Shown here: piece after piece, positions 43,391 through 56,200 of the stretch
Layout: each line of letters begins with the position of its first letter
How positions within the stretch are numbered: the first letter of the stretch is position 1
Source: Eleginops maclovinus
Lineage: Eukaryota > Chordata > Actinopteri > Perciformes > Eleginopidae
DNA length: 64,000 nucleotides
NCBI RefSeq assembly: GCF_036324505.1
Contig: NC_086370.1
Span: 18,130,600 to 18,194,599 of the forward strand
Reading direction: 5' to 3'
Made by a program: the position numbers and the translations under genes
Notes under the pieces: model-generated
What the model saw: only the letters and a program-made list of their open reading frames with translations
Database searches by the model: none
What the model was told of the DNA's origin: nothing

Positions 43391-43621
43391 GTGACCACTG
43401 ACATCTCGTCGGGCCAGGGCCCAGGCCCAAGCCTGCTAACCCAGAACCGGGCCATGGTGGCCACCACGGGTCCCCCTGCCCCACCAAGGCCCCGGTCGAG
43501 GCCCAGACCCCCGGGCCCCCCGGTCCTGCCCAGAGATGCCACTGCCACACTCTACTTTATGGATCCTGCAGGCGTTGACGCCAGCCCCGATTTAGTAGAG
43601 CTGCAGTATACCCAGTTATAA
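43391..43621 (+). CDS. grid1: possible alternative grid1 C-terminus by read-through of exon 11
   Basis: Beyond the weak gtgacc donor the frame of exon 11 stays open for 76 codons to TAA at 43619-43621. The stretch is strikingly GC-rich compared with the surrounding AT-rich intron. It encodes a proline/arginine-rich segment ([15 protein letters not shown], fitting PxxPxR and RxxPxxP SH3-ligand patterns), then an acidic end [12 protein letters not shown]. The last three residues TQL fit the class I PDZ-ligand pattern S/T-x-hydrophobic, as does the canonical GTSI tail. Candidate poly(A) signals occur about 1 kb downstream. Inference: an alternative terminal exon; no homologue recalled, so unproven. 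Confidence 0.45.
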   Translation: MTTDISSGQGPGPSLLTQNRAMVATTGPPAPPRPRSRPRPPGPPVLPRDATATLYFMDPAGVDASPDLVELQYTQL

Positions 43622-44659
43622 TAGGTGTGCCCCTGATGATAGTCCAGACATCATGTGATCAAACTACTCATTCCTTCTCATGTTGGGAGAGAGGTTGGGG
43701 TGCTTTGTTAGGGACTTCTCTCTCAAACACACTCACTGTGATTCTCTCATACTGACACATGAAAACATCACAGTCTCTGGTGCTCATGTGAGAAAACCGC
43801 AGCTGAAGTGATTACAGTAAATTTAAATGTTGAATTGCAAATTCAAAACCACATACTGAAATTGTACTTCTGAGTCAGTTGTACAATAGCTCTCTTTAGC
43901 TAATCCATTCAAGTCTTAATGCTTTAGAGATCTGACTTCACCTCGCTGCTGTCGACTGGGCGGCCCCTCTGCATGAGGCGTCTAGACAACTAAGGCTTGA
44001 CATGGATCCCTAAACTAAAGTGTGAGCAATCGCAGATAGTAAAGAATCTGAGCCTTGACCTGCCTGTTTGACTTGACAGTCCAACAATAAGAACCGCTGG
44101 CTGAGGACACTAAGACCCAGTCCTGTCCTGAAAATACACACAGTAAATCAAACTCTCAATGCTTTTTTTATGCAAGAGAGTTAGTCTTACTGCTGTTGAT
44201 TTCTATTTCAGTCTTTGTGCGCAGCTGCTCTCATAATTACCACATACTGCTGTCATGTGAGATTGAAAACAGACAAACATCACTGTAATTATCTATAGAA
44301 CTTAGAAGAGTTAGATGGGTTGTTTGAGTTTAATCATGGTTGTGTGCTCGATAATTATTGTGTTTGTAGACGTGTCCTGAAGCGAACAAACACTCACCCT
44401 CTGTCGGCTTGAAATGTGACTATAAAAAGTTTTTAGTTTTTATACATGGTGGCATGATTTCACAGCAGAAAAGAAAAGTACTAAGAAATGTGTCCAAAAC
44501 CTTCTTATACCCCACTGTCCTTCTGCATTCTCAGTAATGCCAAAATCATTAGTCATAATGTATAGTTAAATTCATAGAATGTTACAAATAGATGACAAGT
44601 AACTGAGCAGTAGATTAAAAAAAAAGAATAGGGAATATTTTATACATCAGTGTCATAAT

Positions 44660-44665
44660 AATAAA
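44660..44665 (+). terminator. candidate intronic poly(A) signal (AATAAA)
   Basis: AATAAA about 1.04 kb downstream of the read-through stop at 43621. It is the nearest clear hexamer that could end a transcript using the alternative C-terminus; an ATTAAA also occurs near 44613. AATAAA is common by chance in AT-rich sequence, so support is weak. Confidence 0.25.
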
Positions 44666-45012
44666 TGTCATTTATAGTTAAACATATCTGATTCAAACTC
44701 TGAAAATGTTATACTTTTTCTGTTTTATTTCAGTATTGAATTAAACAGCTTACACATTTCGACAAGTAAAGTGAGGATAGCATCTTTGCTTGATTAAAGC
44801 TGACCACAGCAGCTGTTTTTCTCAAACTACAAACTTTTTGCATTTCAAACCTGTGCGAAATGAGTGTAAATATGTATTTAAGATGAAGGTAGTGCATCAT
44901 GTTGATTGCTCCAAGCCATGCTAGCACCATGACAGCACACACATACAGTATGTGGACATTATGACAGCCATTTCAAACAAAAACCTTCTGCTAACCTGTA
45001 CACATCAGCCAT

Positions 45013-45330
45013 TTAAAGAAATAGTTTGACAGTCCAGGGAAATATTGTTTGCTTCTTGCTGGGAATATGATAAGGAGATTGATACCACTCTCATGTCTGT
45101 CCCTTCAATAAGAGGCTGGAGATGTTAAGGCAATAGAAAGCAGTTTATTGGCTAAGAATGTTCAAAATGAATAACGGGACTAGAACCAGAGGTGCCTTAA
45201 ATCGCTCCTTTCCTTTCAGAGCTCTATGCTCAACAAGCAGTCATATGATTGGTATAAATCTTCTCATTTAAGTTTCAGAAAAAAAGCTAATAAGAGCTTT
45301 TACCAAAATGTCAAACTATTGCTTTTATTC
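45013..45330. repeat. teleost MITE (about 315 bp, TTAAAG-AAATAGTTTGACA ends)
   Basis: The left end tttaaagaaatagtttgaca is inverted at the right end (tgtcaaactattgctttta, about 45310-45328). The 12-bp core AATAGTTTGACA is identical in both. The internal segment ATTGATACCACTCTCATGTCTGT is a sequence I associate with a very abundant interspersed repeat of percomorph fish. This copy is diverged. The family name and autonomous partner are not known to me with certainty. Confidence 0.75.
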
Positions 45331-46513
45331 CTATTGAGTAGTAATAAAGTGCAATTATATGTCAATGTCAGGATTCAAAGGACCATTTGGTAATGTTTCG
45401 TTGTCTATCATCTTCAGCAGGTGACTAAGGATTACGGTCTGGAAAGAGTTTCTGGTCCATTGACATATAATGAAATAACAAGCGCTTCACCAGAAGGGAG
45501 GCGGCACATATGGACAGACAGAGAGAGAGACTGGGAGGAGGCTCTTGACACAGGTCAGGAGAGGCCTGACGTACTGTGCTGGATGGTCATTGGCTGTGTC
45601 AGGGCAAAGGGGCGGGGCATGTGGCCGGGCAGGGGTAGATTGTAGTTGCTTCATCTGTCATCCCACCCCATGGTCTCTCCTGTTTATTTGTCTGTCTTCA
45701 GTGTGGCTCGACTTCAATGTTTGCATGATGATCGATACAGTGTGGAGGGCAGGGTGCAGCCAAAATATGTCTGATAAACAGTTGTTCTTTTATTTGGCTT
45801 CTCCCTTCCCTCTCCCATATTTGTGTTACTTCATTGATGTATGTTTTTAAAAGAGAAGAATAATTTAAAAGATTCTTCAATACAATCTAGATTATAACAG
45901 TCAAGTGACATTTACTACTCTGTCTTCATTTAAATTTTAGTGTCTCACAAAGTCTGACTCATTGGAGCCTGTCTTGTTAACAGCAGATGCTCTTCATGCA
46001 GATGTGTGGTCACTTAATTGTGGAGAAAATTTAAACACTTCTGCATGAAGAGACATCTTCATTTAAGTTCATCCCAGAAGTGGAGACATTACCTTTTACG
46101 ACCCCATATTCAAGATTTAGTCTTTAAAGGTCATGTCTCTCTTGATGTTGGCTGCTTGAATCTGGTATATAATTAATGTTTAGCCTATATTTGGGTTTTC
46201 TTGAATAAGAGGAAATTAGCCAGTGTGTTATTTCAGTGACAACTGAACAGTAGGCTGCATTGCATGCAAACTGAACATGATGCTGATGTTGAAACAACCA
46301 TTTAAATCTTTACCTTTGTCTTTGTTCACTTTCAATCCCCGTCCCATTCTTTCTCATAACCTCCTCAACCCTTTCACTGCACATTCATTTTTATTCTTTG
46401 TCACACTCCCGTTTAATTACATTCATGCTCTCCCTTCCATTAAAACCTCTATCCTTGCCTCTTTTATTCCACACACACTCTGTGGCTCTGCCTTTCTTTC
46501 CATCCATCTATAG

Positions 46514-46951
46514 GACAAAGAGGTGAACCTGGAGCAGGTCCACCATCGTTTGAACAGCCTCCTGGACGAAGACTTGGCCCACAAGCAGCTGCCAGGCCAG
46601 TCTATCGAGATCTCTGCCCTGGACATTGGCAGCATGCATCCCAGCCAGTCCCTGGAGGCCTTGTCTGCTCGGGACTACCCAACCCATCGGGGCCCACCAC
46701 GTCTCTCTGTGACCACCTTCCTCCAGGAGGGTCATGGGGCAGGAAGGACACTGGGCGCATCCGCTGGCAGGACCTTGCCTCTGCCCCTCAGCAGTGCCAC
46801 CATGCCCTCTATCCGCTGCAAACACAGGGCGCCCAATGGGGGGCTCTTCCGGCAGAGCCCAGTCAAGACACCCATGCCAATGTCCTACCAACCAGTGCCA
46901 GGAGGACCCATCCCAAAAGCCAATGAGCCAAGCCACGGGACATCCATCTGA
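46514..46951 (+). CDS. grid1: grid1 exon 12 in window (last): cytoplasmic C-terminal tail
   Basis: The terminal coding exon has acceptor ccatctatag and stop TGA at 46949-46951. It encodes 145 residues beginning [20 protein letters not shown], with [38 protein letters not shown] and QPVPGG, ending SHGTSI. This intracellular tail, low in predicted order and rich in S/P, ends in a class I PDZ ligand (T-S-I) used for postsynaptic scaffolds in the delta family. The match to mammalian GluD1 is close at both ends of the exon and looser between (for example [14 protein letters not shown]). Confidence 0.97.
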   Translation, partial: DKEVNLEQVHHRLNSLLDEDLAHKQLPGQSIEISALDIGSMHPSQSLEALSARDYPTHRGPPRLSVTTFLQEGHGAGRTLGASAGRTLPLPLSSATMPSIRCKHRAPNGGLFRQSPVKTPMPMSYQPVPGGPIPKANEPSHGTSI

Positions 46952-47285
46952 GCACAGCGAGCATTCACAGACAGACACTCGAGCTCTCACAGATAGGAGC
47001 GCTTAACAGAGTGCCAACATTGTGACGAGATATAAATAAAACACTAAAAAAGGGTTTTTATTACCAGTGATGGAGAGTCAGTGGGACAATACGTGCCAAG
47101 ACACTGAGACTTTAATGTACATATTTGTAAGTACAAAGAGAAAGAGAAGCAACCTTAAAAAGAGTATTTTGAATATTCTCAACAGTTGAGTTTAAAAAAT
47201 GTAAAAGTATTAAAAAAATGACTGTTTGAATGGCTTTGTAAATTTTGTTCTAAATCAATAAAGGTGACAATTCTTTGTTGTTGTT
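46952..47285 (+). other. grid1 3' UTR (proximal part)
   Basis: Non-coding sequence follows the stop codon. It holds AATAAA at 47035-47040 and 47257-47262; the second is followed by a GT-rich stretch (ttctttgttgttgttttc) typical of a downstream cleavage element. A third AATAAA is at about 47416-47421. The actual cleavage site cannot be fixed without transcripts. Confidence 0.6.
47257..47262 (+). terminator. likely grid1 poly(A) signal (AATAAA)
   Basis: AATAAA about 300 bp after the stop codon with a T/GT-rich element 12-25 bases downstream. It is the best-looking of three hexamers in the 470 bp after the stop. Confidence 0.55.
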
Positions 47286-49686
47286 TTCTAAGTGCCAAGT
47301 TCAAAGATGTTTTCTTTCAGATCAACATTAACTGAATGTACTGTGAGAATTCATGCTAAAAAGACATTTCACACTTCAAAGACATTGGAAGAACTGATTT
47401 GTTTCATATGAAAAAAATAAAAAGTATTACACAAAAAACACTGAGACGTGTGCTTGAAAACATACAGTGTTTAGACTAGCAGTGCCATGCTGTCAGTGTG
47501 TTTCTGTGACTCTGGGATTGCTGATAAAATGGTGTTTGAGTAAATAAGAGCCTACATTTTTTGATCACACATTTTACAGCACTACAATGTGTAATAAAAA
47601 AAGTCTGTCTCTTTAAGAATAAGGGACCAGTTAGAAATGGATTTGCAGTTCATTGCATTTTTTTCTTTTAAACGTATATAGCTGGAAAACTTTCTGAACT
47701 GTGCTTAATAGGACATGGTTTGGTGTAAATGAAGGCATGTTTCCGCAAGAGGAAACAATACCTTCTGGGTATAAGTTTAAAACAGCATGTAGTTTTTGTT
47801 ATACCAAAGATTATGAAACGTATAACTCTCTCAATTTCATTTTTTGGTCCATATATCTAAGAAGCAATAAATGTTACAACCAAAGAACTTGGATTGGGAA
47901 AGCAGAATAATGCCCCAAATATTAACATTGTCCATTTAACCCATGTTTAATAAACTGAAAATCTTCCTGCATGCCCCTAAGGGCCTCCCCCCACTCTAAC
48001 ACCACTATCAGCCCAAACGCAGTAAAAGGAAACAAACAGCGGCCCATGTGGTGATTGAGGATAATTGCTCACATTAGACCCTTCTTCACACCACCACCTA
48101 AAGACACACATGGGGTCTATATGAGCATACTGGACAGCAGTGCCAGCCACAGCAGGACGTTCCCACATGTACATGGCAATTGGGAAAGCAAATGTTAGCC
48201 AAGCAGATGCAGCTGTGTTTGCTACACGTAGCTGATCAGTGTAATACTTTGTGTGGGTGGCCCTTGCATAAAGAGCACAAATTCTTTCTTGGTCAATAAT
48301 AGTTGTTAGTGAGAATTTAGAATCATAACTCCATCTTTATGGCATTTGGGCTGGGATATCTCTCCCCCAGCTGCCATCTCAGTCTGAAATAAATTGCATG
48401 TATTTCAACTAAGCTATAACAGCCAATGACATCCAACAGGCTATTCAACCAACCACTTAGCTTAAAACCAGTCACTTGATCATTCTCAGACTATGGAAAC
48501 ATGAAATGTATAGAGAGACAAAAAAAAACAGACAGTATTAATTGTTTATATATTTATCGGAAAACAAGCTCATTTGAAAAGATATGGCGATACATTGAAA
48601 ACCATTTCATTCAAGAAGTCACCCCACTGAGATTTTACAAAGCGTTGTGTAACCAAACATTTGTTTCTACTCTCTGTTGATTCCCTGGCCTGCTGTGCAC
48701 AAAGAGCTTACTGAGGTATGTTTATAAACTACAAAATCTCCAATTCAAATCCAACAGGCTGCAACCAGTGGTTACTAATCAAGTAAACTTCTGGAAAGTG
48801 CAACATCAAGCCCCGGCCAAGAAAAGCAGACTATCGAAAAAATGTCAAGGGATAGTTATCTGAAAATTGCATTTTGGGCTGTCTTTTAGGTTAATGTACA
48901 CAGTGAATTGATTTTTCTTCAACTGTCAGCATGGAGAGCAAACAGCTGCTGACCAAAACATGTCTGTAAGAACCTCAGTGCTGACAGTGTGCAGGAATTT
49001 AACTTTTTCCTGGCTTAAGTCTACAGTACCTGGTGTGCATGATACTTCATTTGAGAAATCCTGCAGTTAAAAGCAGGGAGTGCTGAAGCCCCCTGTGGGA
49101 ACATTTTGTGCAGTTCTAGCTTTTATTACACAATCAGAGAAAGAGCAACACAACCAAATAGCAGTAACTGCTACTGGAGTGATAAGATCAGCACAATAAA
49201 ATCCCTTGGAGGGATACAATATGGGTCTGAGGGAAAGACCAGCAAAGCATGCCATCAACTTCTCAACTACAGTTCTATCCTGGAAAACATACAGTGTTTG
49301 ATGCAGTGTTGTAATGATCCTTTTTAATTGTGATTAAAATTATGTCTTCTCTTTCTTCCCCCAACTTCAAAATAGGTAATTAAGTCCTCGATTGCTAAAG
49401 TGTTGATAAAGTTTAAAGTTGAACGAATGATGTTGCCGCATGTGATTTATTCAAGGTGAGAAGAGATTAGTATAGGTTCAACAAGCACTGGGTGCTTTCA
49501 CAAGGCAGCGTTTTGCTGTTTGTTTATTTAATCTTTAGTGGGGTTAAAGGCAGTAATCGTGGCTCTAAAAAACACATGCAGTATAATATGCGAAATAAAG
49601 TTTCAAAAAATTTAAATTTAAAAAGTAATTCAAGATAAACTGGTGAAGAAGGGACTTGCAATCTGCTCAATGTTGTTGGGTTAGAG
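47286..49686. other. intergenic sequence downstream of grid1
   Basis: AT-rich; an additional AATAAA at about 47416 could extend the 3' UTR. No exon, RNA gene or clear repeat was recognised. Confidence 0.6.
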
Positions 49687-50231
49687 CAGGGGTATCCAAA
49701 CTTTTTTCACCGAGGGCCACATACAGAAAAATATACGGAGAGCTGGGCCACTTATAGAGGTGAATATTGCCTCATAAGTTAAGTTATAAGTTAGCAAAAC
49801 AAATCAAATGTAGGTGAATAATGTGTGATACTTGAAAATGCGTTCAGAAAAAAACAGCCTACATCCCATCTGTCTTTAGGGTTTGATTTATTTTGTTGGC
49901 AGCTCGTTCCTTAAAACAGAAGCCTCAGATTGCTGACAACAACAGTAAATATGAAGGGTTACATTTCAAGCTTGTTATAGAAATACGTTTTTTGTTTTTT
50001 TTATCAACTAAGATTTGTTAGAAAATGTTTTTACATTTTAATGACTGAATTTATTTGAAAGTTGGTCTCATTAATATATTTAAACATATATGTTTGATAA
50101 GTACAATATAAGACAAGCAAAAGTTTAATTTGTGGGCCATATTGCATTACACTTTTAGAATTAACAGAGGGCCGATTCAAAATGGCCTGCGGGCCGCATT
50201 TGGCCCCCGGGTAGTAGTTTGGACACCCCTG
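49687..50231. mobile_element. non-autonomous hAT element (MITE), 545 bp
   Basis: Terminal inverted repeats CAGGGGTATCCAAACT (49687) and AGTTTGGACACCCCTG (ends 50231) match at 15 of 16 positions. Flanking 8-bp duplications ggttagag and ggttagat differ at one base; 8-bp duplications and CAGGGGT ends are hallmarks of hAT transposons. GGGCCACAT-type and GGGCCGCATTTGGCCC-type subterminal motifs resemble a widespread Charlie-like MITE group. The interior is AT-rich and non-coding, so it needs a transposase in trans. Confidence 0.9.
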
Positions 50232-53200
50232 GGTTAGATTTTTCTCTCTACTGGTATATTTCCAGTTTCCACCGCAACATTTCTATAATAATAAAGCCTT
50301 CTGTAGGTTAATCTCCCGTCCTGCTCCTTCATGAACACCCATCAGCAATAGGTTTTGTTATTTAGTCTATTTTCTGCATTGTTAAACCAAATCAGACCAA
50401 AAAATAAATCTAACCTAGAGTATCCTTTTCCCTCCTATCCAGACTAGCCAAACTAACTTTGGCTAGCGCAAGCATCATTAGTTACCACTGATGCATGATT
50501 GCCATCATCCTCATCATCATCAACGGTACAATGACTGCTTGTCATGAGTCAGCAGGCTAGTGAGCGCTGTGCGGGGCGATTGCTGCTGTCCATTTATTTT
50601 CTGTGTAACACGGTCATTGCAGCCACTGACCCACTCTGCTGGCCTGGCTCGGGGAGAGACCAACATCTGCCTCCTCTCACACACTTGGAGTCACCATCTG
50701 CTCATTTCCACCTGAAGGCAAAAGTTTCGCCTGGTAAAAACAATGAAAGTTCCTTGAGGAGTTATTACTGAATCAACAAGGAAACCCTGCCAACAGCATT
50801 GAGTGTAATAACCGGGTTCAGGCAACGGTGAGGTTTTTTTGTAAGTAATGACGAAGGTGCTTCAACTTGAATGCACTGTGCCCCTAGTTGAAAACTTTGA
50901 AGTATTTTTGCTATCCTCAAGTATTTGTGTACGTATTAGAGTATAGAGATCTGTCTGCATTTATATGCGTGTTGAGATTTGGCCTTGTCACCTTTCTTGT
51001 CTGGCGGCCAGTCTTATAAGTGGTCCTGAGCGATGCCTTTAGGTCTCCATGGCTGCACTCACTGCCCTTGATCTGAGAGACACAAACAGTCCACTGATAC
51101 CATTTTGTGACACATCTTATGACATGGCCTTTTCACCTCTACATCAATGACTCAAACAGATGCTCTGCCTCACTTTACAAAACCAATCCAATTCCCCGGA
51201 GGAGCTCCTGAGATTACTTTCATCCAACCAAATTATTGGTAAGGTCATTTTAAAAGACAATTCTAATTTTTAAACACTGTGCAAATACAATTAATATAAG
51301 TGTATGATAATGTTCAAACAGAAAATGTTCTGTGCATGGATGAACTCATATTACTTGTAAAACCAAATTCTCCATCAGTTTTTCCCATAGCACATTATCA
51401 GAGTAACAGTGTCTTTGTAATTATACAATTCTGCCATACATGACTCGCATGAATAGTCTGTATAATTAGCTCGTGTGTGCAGTGTGAGGCAATCTGCTGT
51501 AAAATAACTTCTATTCTCCCTGTGGGGAGATCACTGACCGTCTGTCCAGGGTGCTGCTGCAGCTTTATTAGCAGCTTTATTATCCATTCATTGGGCCATC
51601 ATAACTTAAACTGCATGCAGGGCTTTCGTTGTATTGTCCTGAGGGAACCTCTATGCCTTTTTTTGCCCCTAAAACTTTAAATCTGAATGACATTAATTTA
51701 GTTTCCAGATTTCGTACTAGGAATAAGAATAGCCTCTCAGCTTTACTTAATCCTAGAATGCTCAACATGGGACATGATTACAAACAATATACACAGGTCA
51801 AGGTTTTATATAAATGGAATTATTTTGAATGTGGTCTCTTACCATTTCTTAAAGGCGGACTATCTTTTTTGGCAGTCTAGAAATGTTAAGGCCCATCTGT
51901 TAACTACAGAGCCATCTATAGACTACATCTCACTATTCGGAGTCCAAGAATAACAGATGGAGAGCTTTAATTAGGAAGCATAAATTGACCTCACCAGCCT
52001 ACATGTCTTATAAAATGAACAGTCAATTTGGAAAATAGCTTCAGTCACTATGTCAGCCTAGAGGAAGATTAGAGGATTAATATCATCTGTAAACTACAGC
52101 TAGAAGCTACTTTAGCATTAAAACTTTGAACAAAGAAATACAGTTTGTCTGGCAACATGTAGTTTCCAAGCAGCAACTTCCAGGGTGATGTCAAGGAGAC
52201 TATGTCCATATTTAAAACAGCCTACGGTAAAAACAAAAAGGGTCAAAACAACATGTTGGCATGTAAAACTAAAACTATATCAAACATCATACTAGGCATA
52301 TACTTTTGTGCTCTTTAACTTTTTTGTAATTCCTATAAGCCAGTGAAATTTAGAATATCATCAATACCCTTCAACTGTTATTGCGTTGGCTAGCAAAACA
52401 CGTAGCACTGGGAGCAGTTCTGTTTGCAAGTAATTCGCCCAAAAGTTAATAAATTCAATGAAATTCTAACTAATATTCACTTACAGCAGATGCACTTAGT
52501 TTATTGAGCTACACAACAAACAGGAAGCCAAAGAGAAAGATAGTGTGAGAATCAGAGGGTCAGACTCCATGCTGCTCAGACTGCAATAATTTAACATGCA
52601 TTACTTATAATAAGCACACTGGCTGTTTCAGGGGAAGGTTGAGAGGGTAAACAACCTTGGTAAATATACTGAGAGAGGGTATATTTACACAGACTGAAGC
52701 TCTGCTGCTCTCTACCAGACCCATTTTCAGCATCAATATTTTTATGCTGCCTTGATACATTTTGAGTTATGCCTGTTTCCACACGTTCTTATGAAACAGT
52801 ATTATAATAAACAGAGAACAGTTGAGGTTCAAATAAGATTTACTAAGTTTAGTCAAACTTGAGTTTTTACCAAATAGCATGCTAATCAGTACTAAACACT
52901 GTAAAAGTGTGTCGTAAATGTCAATAGTTTGCATGTATTTAGTCATAAACTAAAGTGTTAGGCAACTTCAAATGTTGACCTGTTGAAGGAGCTGATTGAG
53001 ATGACAGGGGATCAAAGGTTTTAGGGTTTGTCCTTTGCGACCATGAACGCCTAAACAAAATGTCATGGCAATCCCTTCAATACTTGTTGAGATATTTCAG
53101 TCTTCCCTCAGGAGTAGTACAAATCTGTAAAGTCTTTCCTGAATGAGGCAACAACAAACCACAATGCAATGAAGGAATAGATTAGAATATCATTTCATTG

Positions 53201-56200
53201 TTCACCTTTATACTTTAAACCTTTGGGACTTAAAAAGCCTAAGCCTACTGCCTTAAACAATGGCAAAAGAAAACTGCATCTTATTCCTGGCATTAGAATA
53301 AGAAACAATGTTGCTGAAAAGAAATGAATTTTTCATGAAGCAGAGTGTTCAGGTGTTAAAACGTGTTATTTCATATTGGTAAACCTGCATAAGTGCTATC
53401 CTGTTAAATTATGTATTTCTCACTTCTTATAAAACTATTTGGTGGTCCACCTACAGTAGACGTTTTTTGAACTGCCTACCTGCATAAAAATATTCAACAT
53501 ACTAAAAAAAAGCTCTCTTTGCATTAGAGATGAGGGAAGAATGTGTGAACAGTTTTTCCCCAAATGTGGTACATAGACTTCTGCATAATGTTTGCATTTT
53601 AAAAAGGCCTCCTGGCCCAGTTAAAAAGTCATCTCAGAGTGTAGTTTTAAAAAATAATATTCCCCAGATGCGAGTAGAGTAAAAATAACTGTGGTAATCT
53701 TTACACATGCTAACATAAAAATGGCTTAGCAACATAGTAGTTTAAAACTGTGTGTAATAAATACAGCTGATAAGGTTCACTAGTCTCCATGGATAAACTA
53801 AATGGCATATTGTTAAACGCATCCGACTTGAAAATATGAAATATTCATGACCTAATAGGCAACATCACAGTTAATACTCAGCTAATGTGCATCACCAGGA
53901 CTGTGTGGCAACTCTGGCCACATTTTGAGTCAAATGAACAAAAGGCACAGGGCCCACGGTGCTTTATCCATTGACTATTCCAATAAAGTTTATTCCAATT
54001 CTAAAAGTTTATTCAAACAATACGGCTGTGTTCATAACCATACCAACAGAAAGAGAGAAAAGCATAGGTAGCTGTGTTCAAATCATGGATGATGCAGTCA
54101 GTACGGTCTGTTCTGTTTAGTTTTTAAAGCGCAACACTTTTCAACAGTTACAGCTGCCAAATTTAAAGTATTTATACATCTCTATAAAAGAAGAGGAAAG
54201 GAAGTCAGCGAGACGTTACCCATTACTTTGTGGACTTCAATTTGAAATGATCACGTTTGGTTGATTTTTTGGAACCAATGACTAAAAACACTGACAGGGT
54301 GAAAATCTTAAGAAGAACACATGGACAAAATCCTGATAGTGACATGTCCATGACAAGTAGCCACGCCCTAAAGTTTACCCTACTATCGTCTTCTCTAATC
54401 TAATCTCACCTCTGTTTGTCTGACCTCTGCAGAGTAGCTTTATGTTACGAGAGGGCCACTGAGCATGCTTAAAGATGTAGCTTGCACTACATTTAATAAA
54501 GCACTCATGCTCTTTCGTTAAAGAAAAAAGATGCTTGTAACACTACAAAATATCCCGTATGGTATCTAAATGGTATGTAATTGAAATTGAATCTAAAAGC
54601 TTTTGGACAATAATGGAGATTTGTGATATGTAGGAATAATCTACATTATATTAGACGCTAGGTACATTAGCATATCGATATGATCAACAATTTATAAGTA
54701 TATTGTCCATTTCATTAGATTAGAAGAAATGGTAATAAAGCTTATATTAATAATACAGTACTGTTGGATATAGCTCTGCTGCGCAACAGTGTTCAAAGAG
54801 AGATCAACTTTTAATAGGTTTGATGGAGGCGGCAGGGCGTACTCCAGGTTTTATGTTAAGTCGTCACTTTTATGAACTTTGTAGTTTATGTACGCTAAAA
54901 TGGCAGGTTTAGCACGTTTTACCGTGTAGAATTAAGTATATTTTATTAAACTTATGTTCAGGTCTATTGGTGTAAGGGTTCAGCTTGGCTAATAGACAAA
55001 CTATCCATTTTACGACAACCTGTCTCATAGAAGCAGAGAGATGTGTGACAGGTGTTCACATGTCTAAAAATAGCAACATGTGTTCACATGCATATTCAGG
55101 TAAAAAAATAAGCCTTCCTTATGCAGTAGTTAAATTAATACCCAGTTATGGTTCATAGTTATACAAGTTCAGGTTCTTCACACACACCAAACACCATCTG
55201 CTTTTTAATGAGCGTGTTAATGACAGGGAAAGATATGTCTCCACAATTGGTGCAATATTTACAAGAAAGGAGATGCATTTACATTGTTAGACATTAAGAA
55301 CACCAATCATAGAGAACAAATGAGTGAAGAACGAACATTAAACTAGTGGTTATTCGAGAAGTTTTTAAGAAAATGGAGACTGATGGTAGATGACATGCTG
55401 ATAAATTCTTTCACACACTAGTTGGAGAGCTCTGTTTTGATGTACTGTCCAAACTAAGCAAGCTTTTTTTCCTTCTGTCTGTCTCTTGTTGATTCTAACC
55501 TAACACATCACAACTATCATCTGTGTGTACTCGTGTTTTAGTGAGCCAATTGTCAAACTCAACTGCAACCTCTTCAACATTGTATTACTCCACTGCTCAT
55601 TTGGTCATGACTTCAAAATGTCACCTGAGTGGGAATTGCTGCACGTTTGTTTTTACAGAAGGTAACGGAACCAGAACTGGACAACATATTGATAGATATT
55701 GTGAAATGAGACTACATATCATCCTACATGTCTTATACTGTCATGTTGGCAAGTGATGATGTAAATGGCAATGATACCCACAGCGTTTTTTGGTGAGTAA
55801 CTCTGAATGCAAACCTATCACAGATTTTTGTTTACAGAAAATCTCCACCAGCACCTTTAAGTGAAAATAGTATTTACATTTTCTGCCTGGCCTTATGGTG
55901 GAGAATGAATCCACAACTACATATATATTAAAAAATAGCCAATAACTTGTTCCAACTGTGACATTTTTAACCACATTACTAATCATATCTTATCATTTCT
56001 GTGGCGTACAGAATGGCGTGCCAATCAAAGCAGCAGCGGCAGGTCAGTACTGCCGAGGCCTCTGATGCCCTGCCTTCCCTACAACACACAGACATCAGTG
56101 ACCTGTGCATGGTTTGTAATAGGATTAATCAGGACGAGATAATGACTTTGTTGTGAAGCAAAAACAATGGCCTCGGATCTCAATGGGGTCAATTAGCAAT

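Larger units (their letters stand above)
43622..46513 (+). other. grid1 last intron (remaining part) with a MITE
   Basis: AT-rich. It contains AATAAA at 44660-44665 and a MITE at 45013-45330. Open frames at 45421-45645 and 45545-45850 show no recognisable family. The acceptor at the end is ccatctatag. Confidence 0.75.

Noticed and set aside
42987..43550. 187-codon minus-strand frame opposite exon 11
   Set aside because: It is a shadow caused by the GC-rich coding strand; the plus strand carries M4 and the receptor tail.
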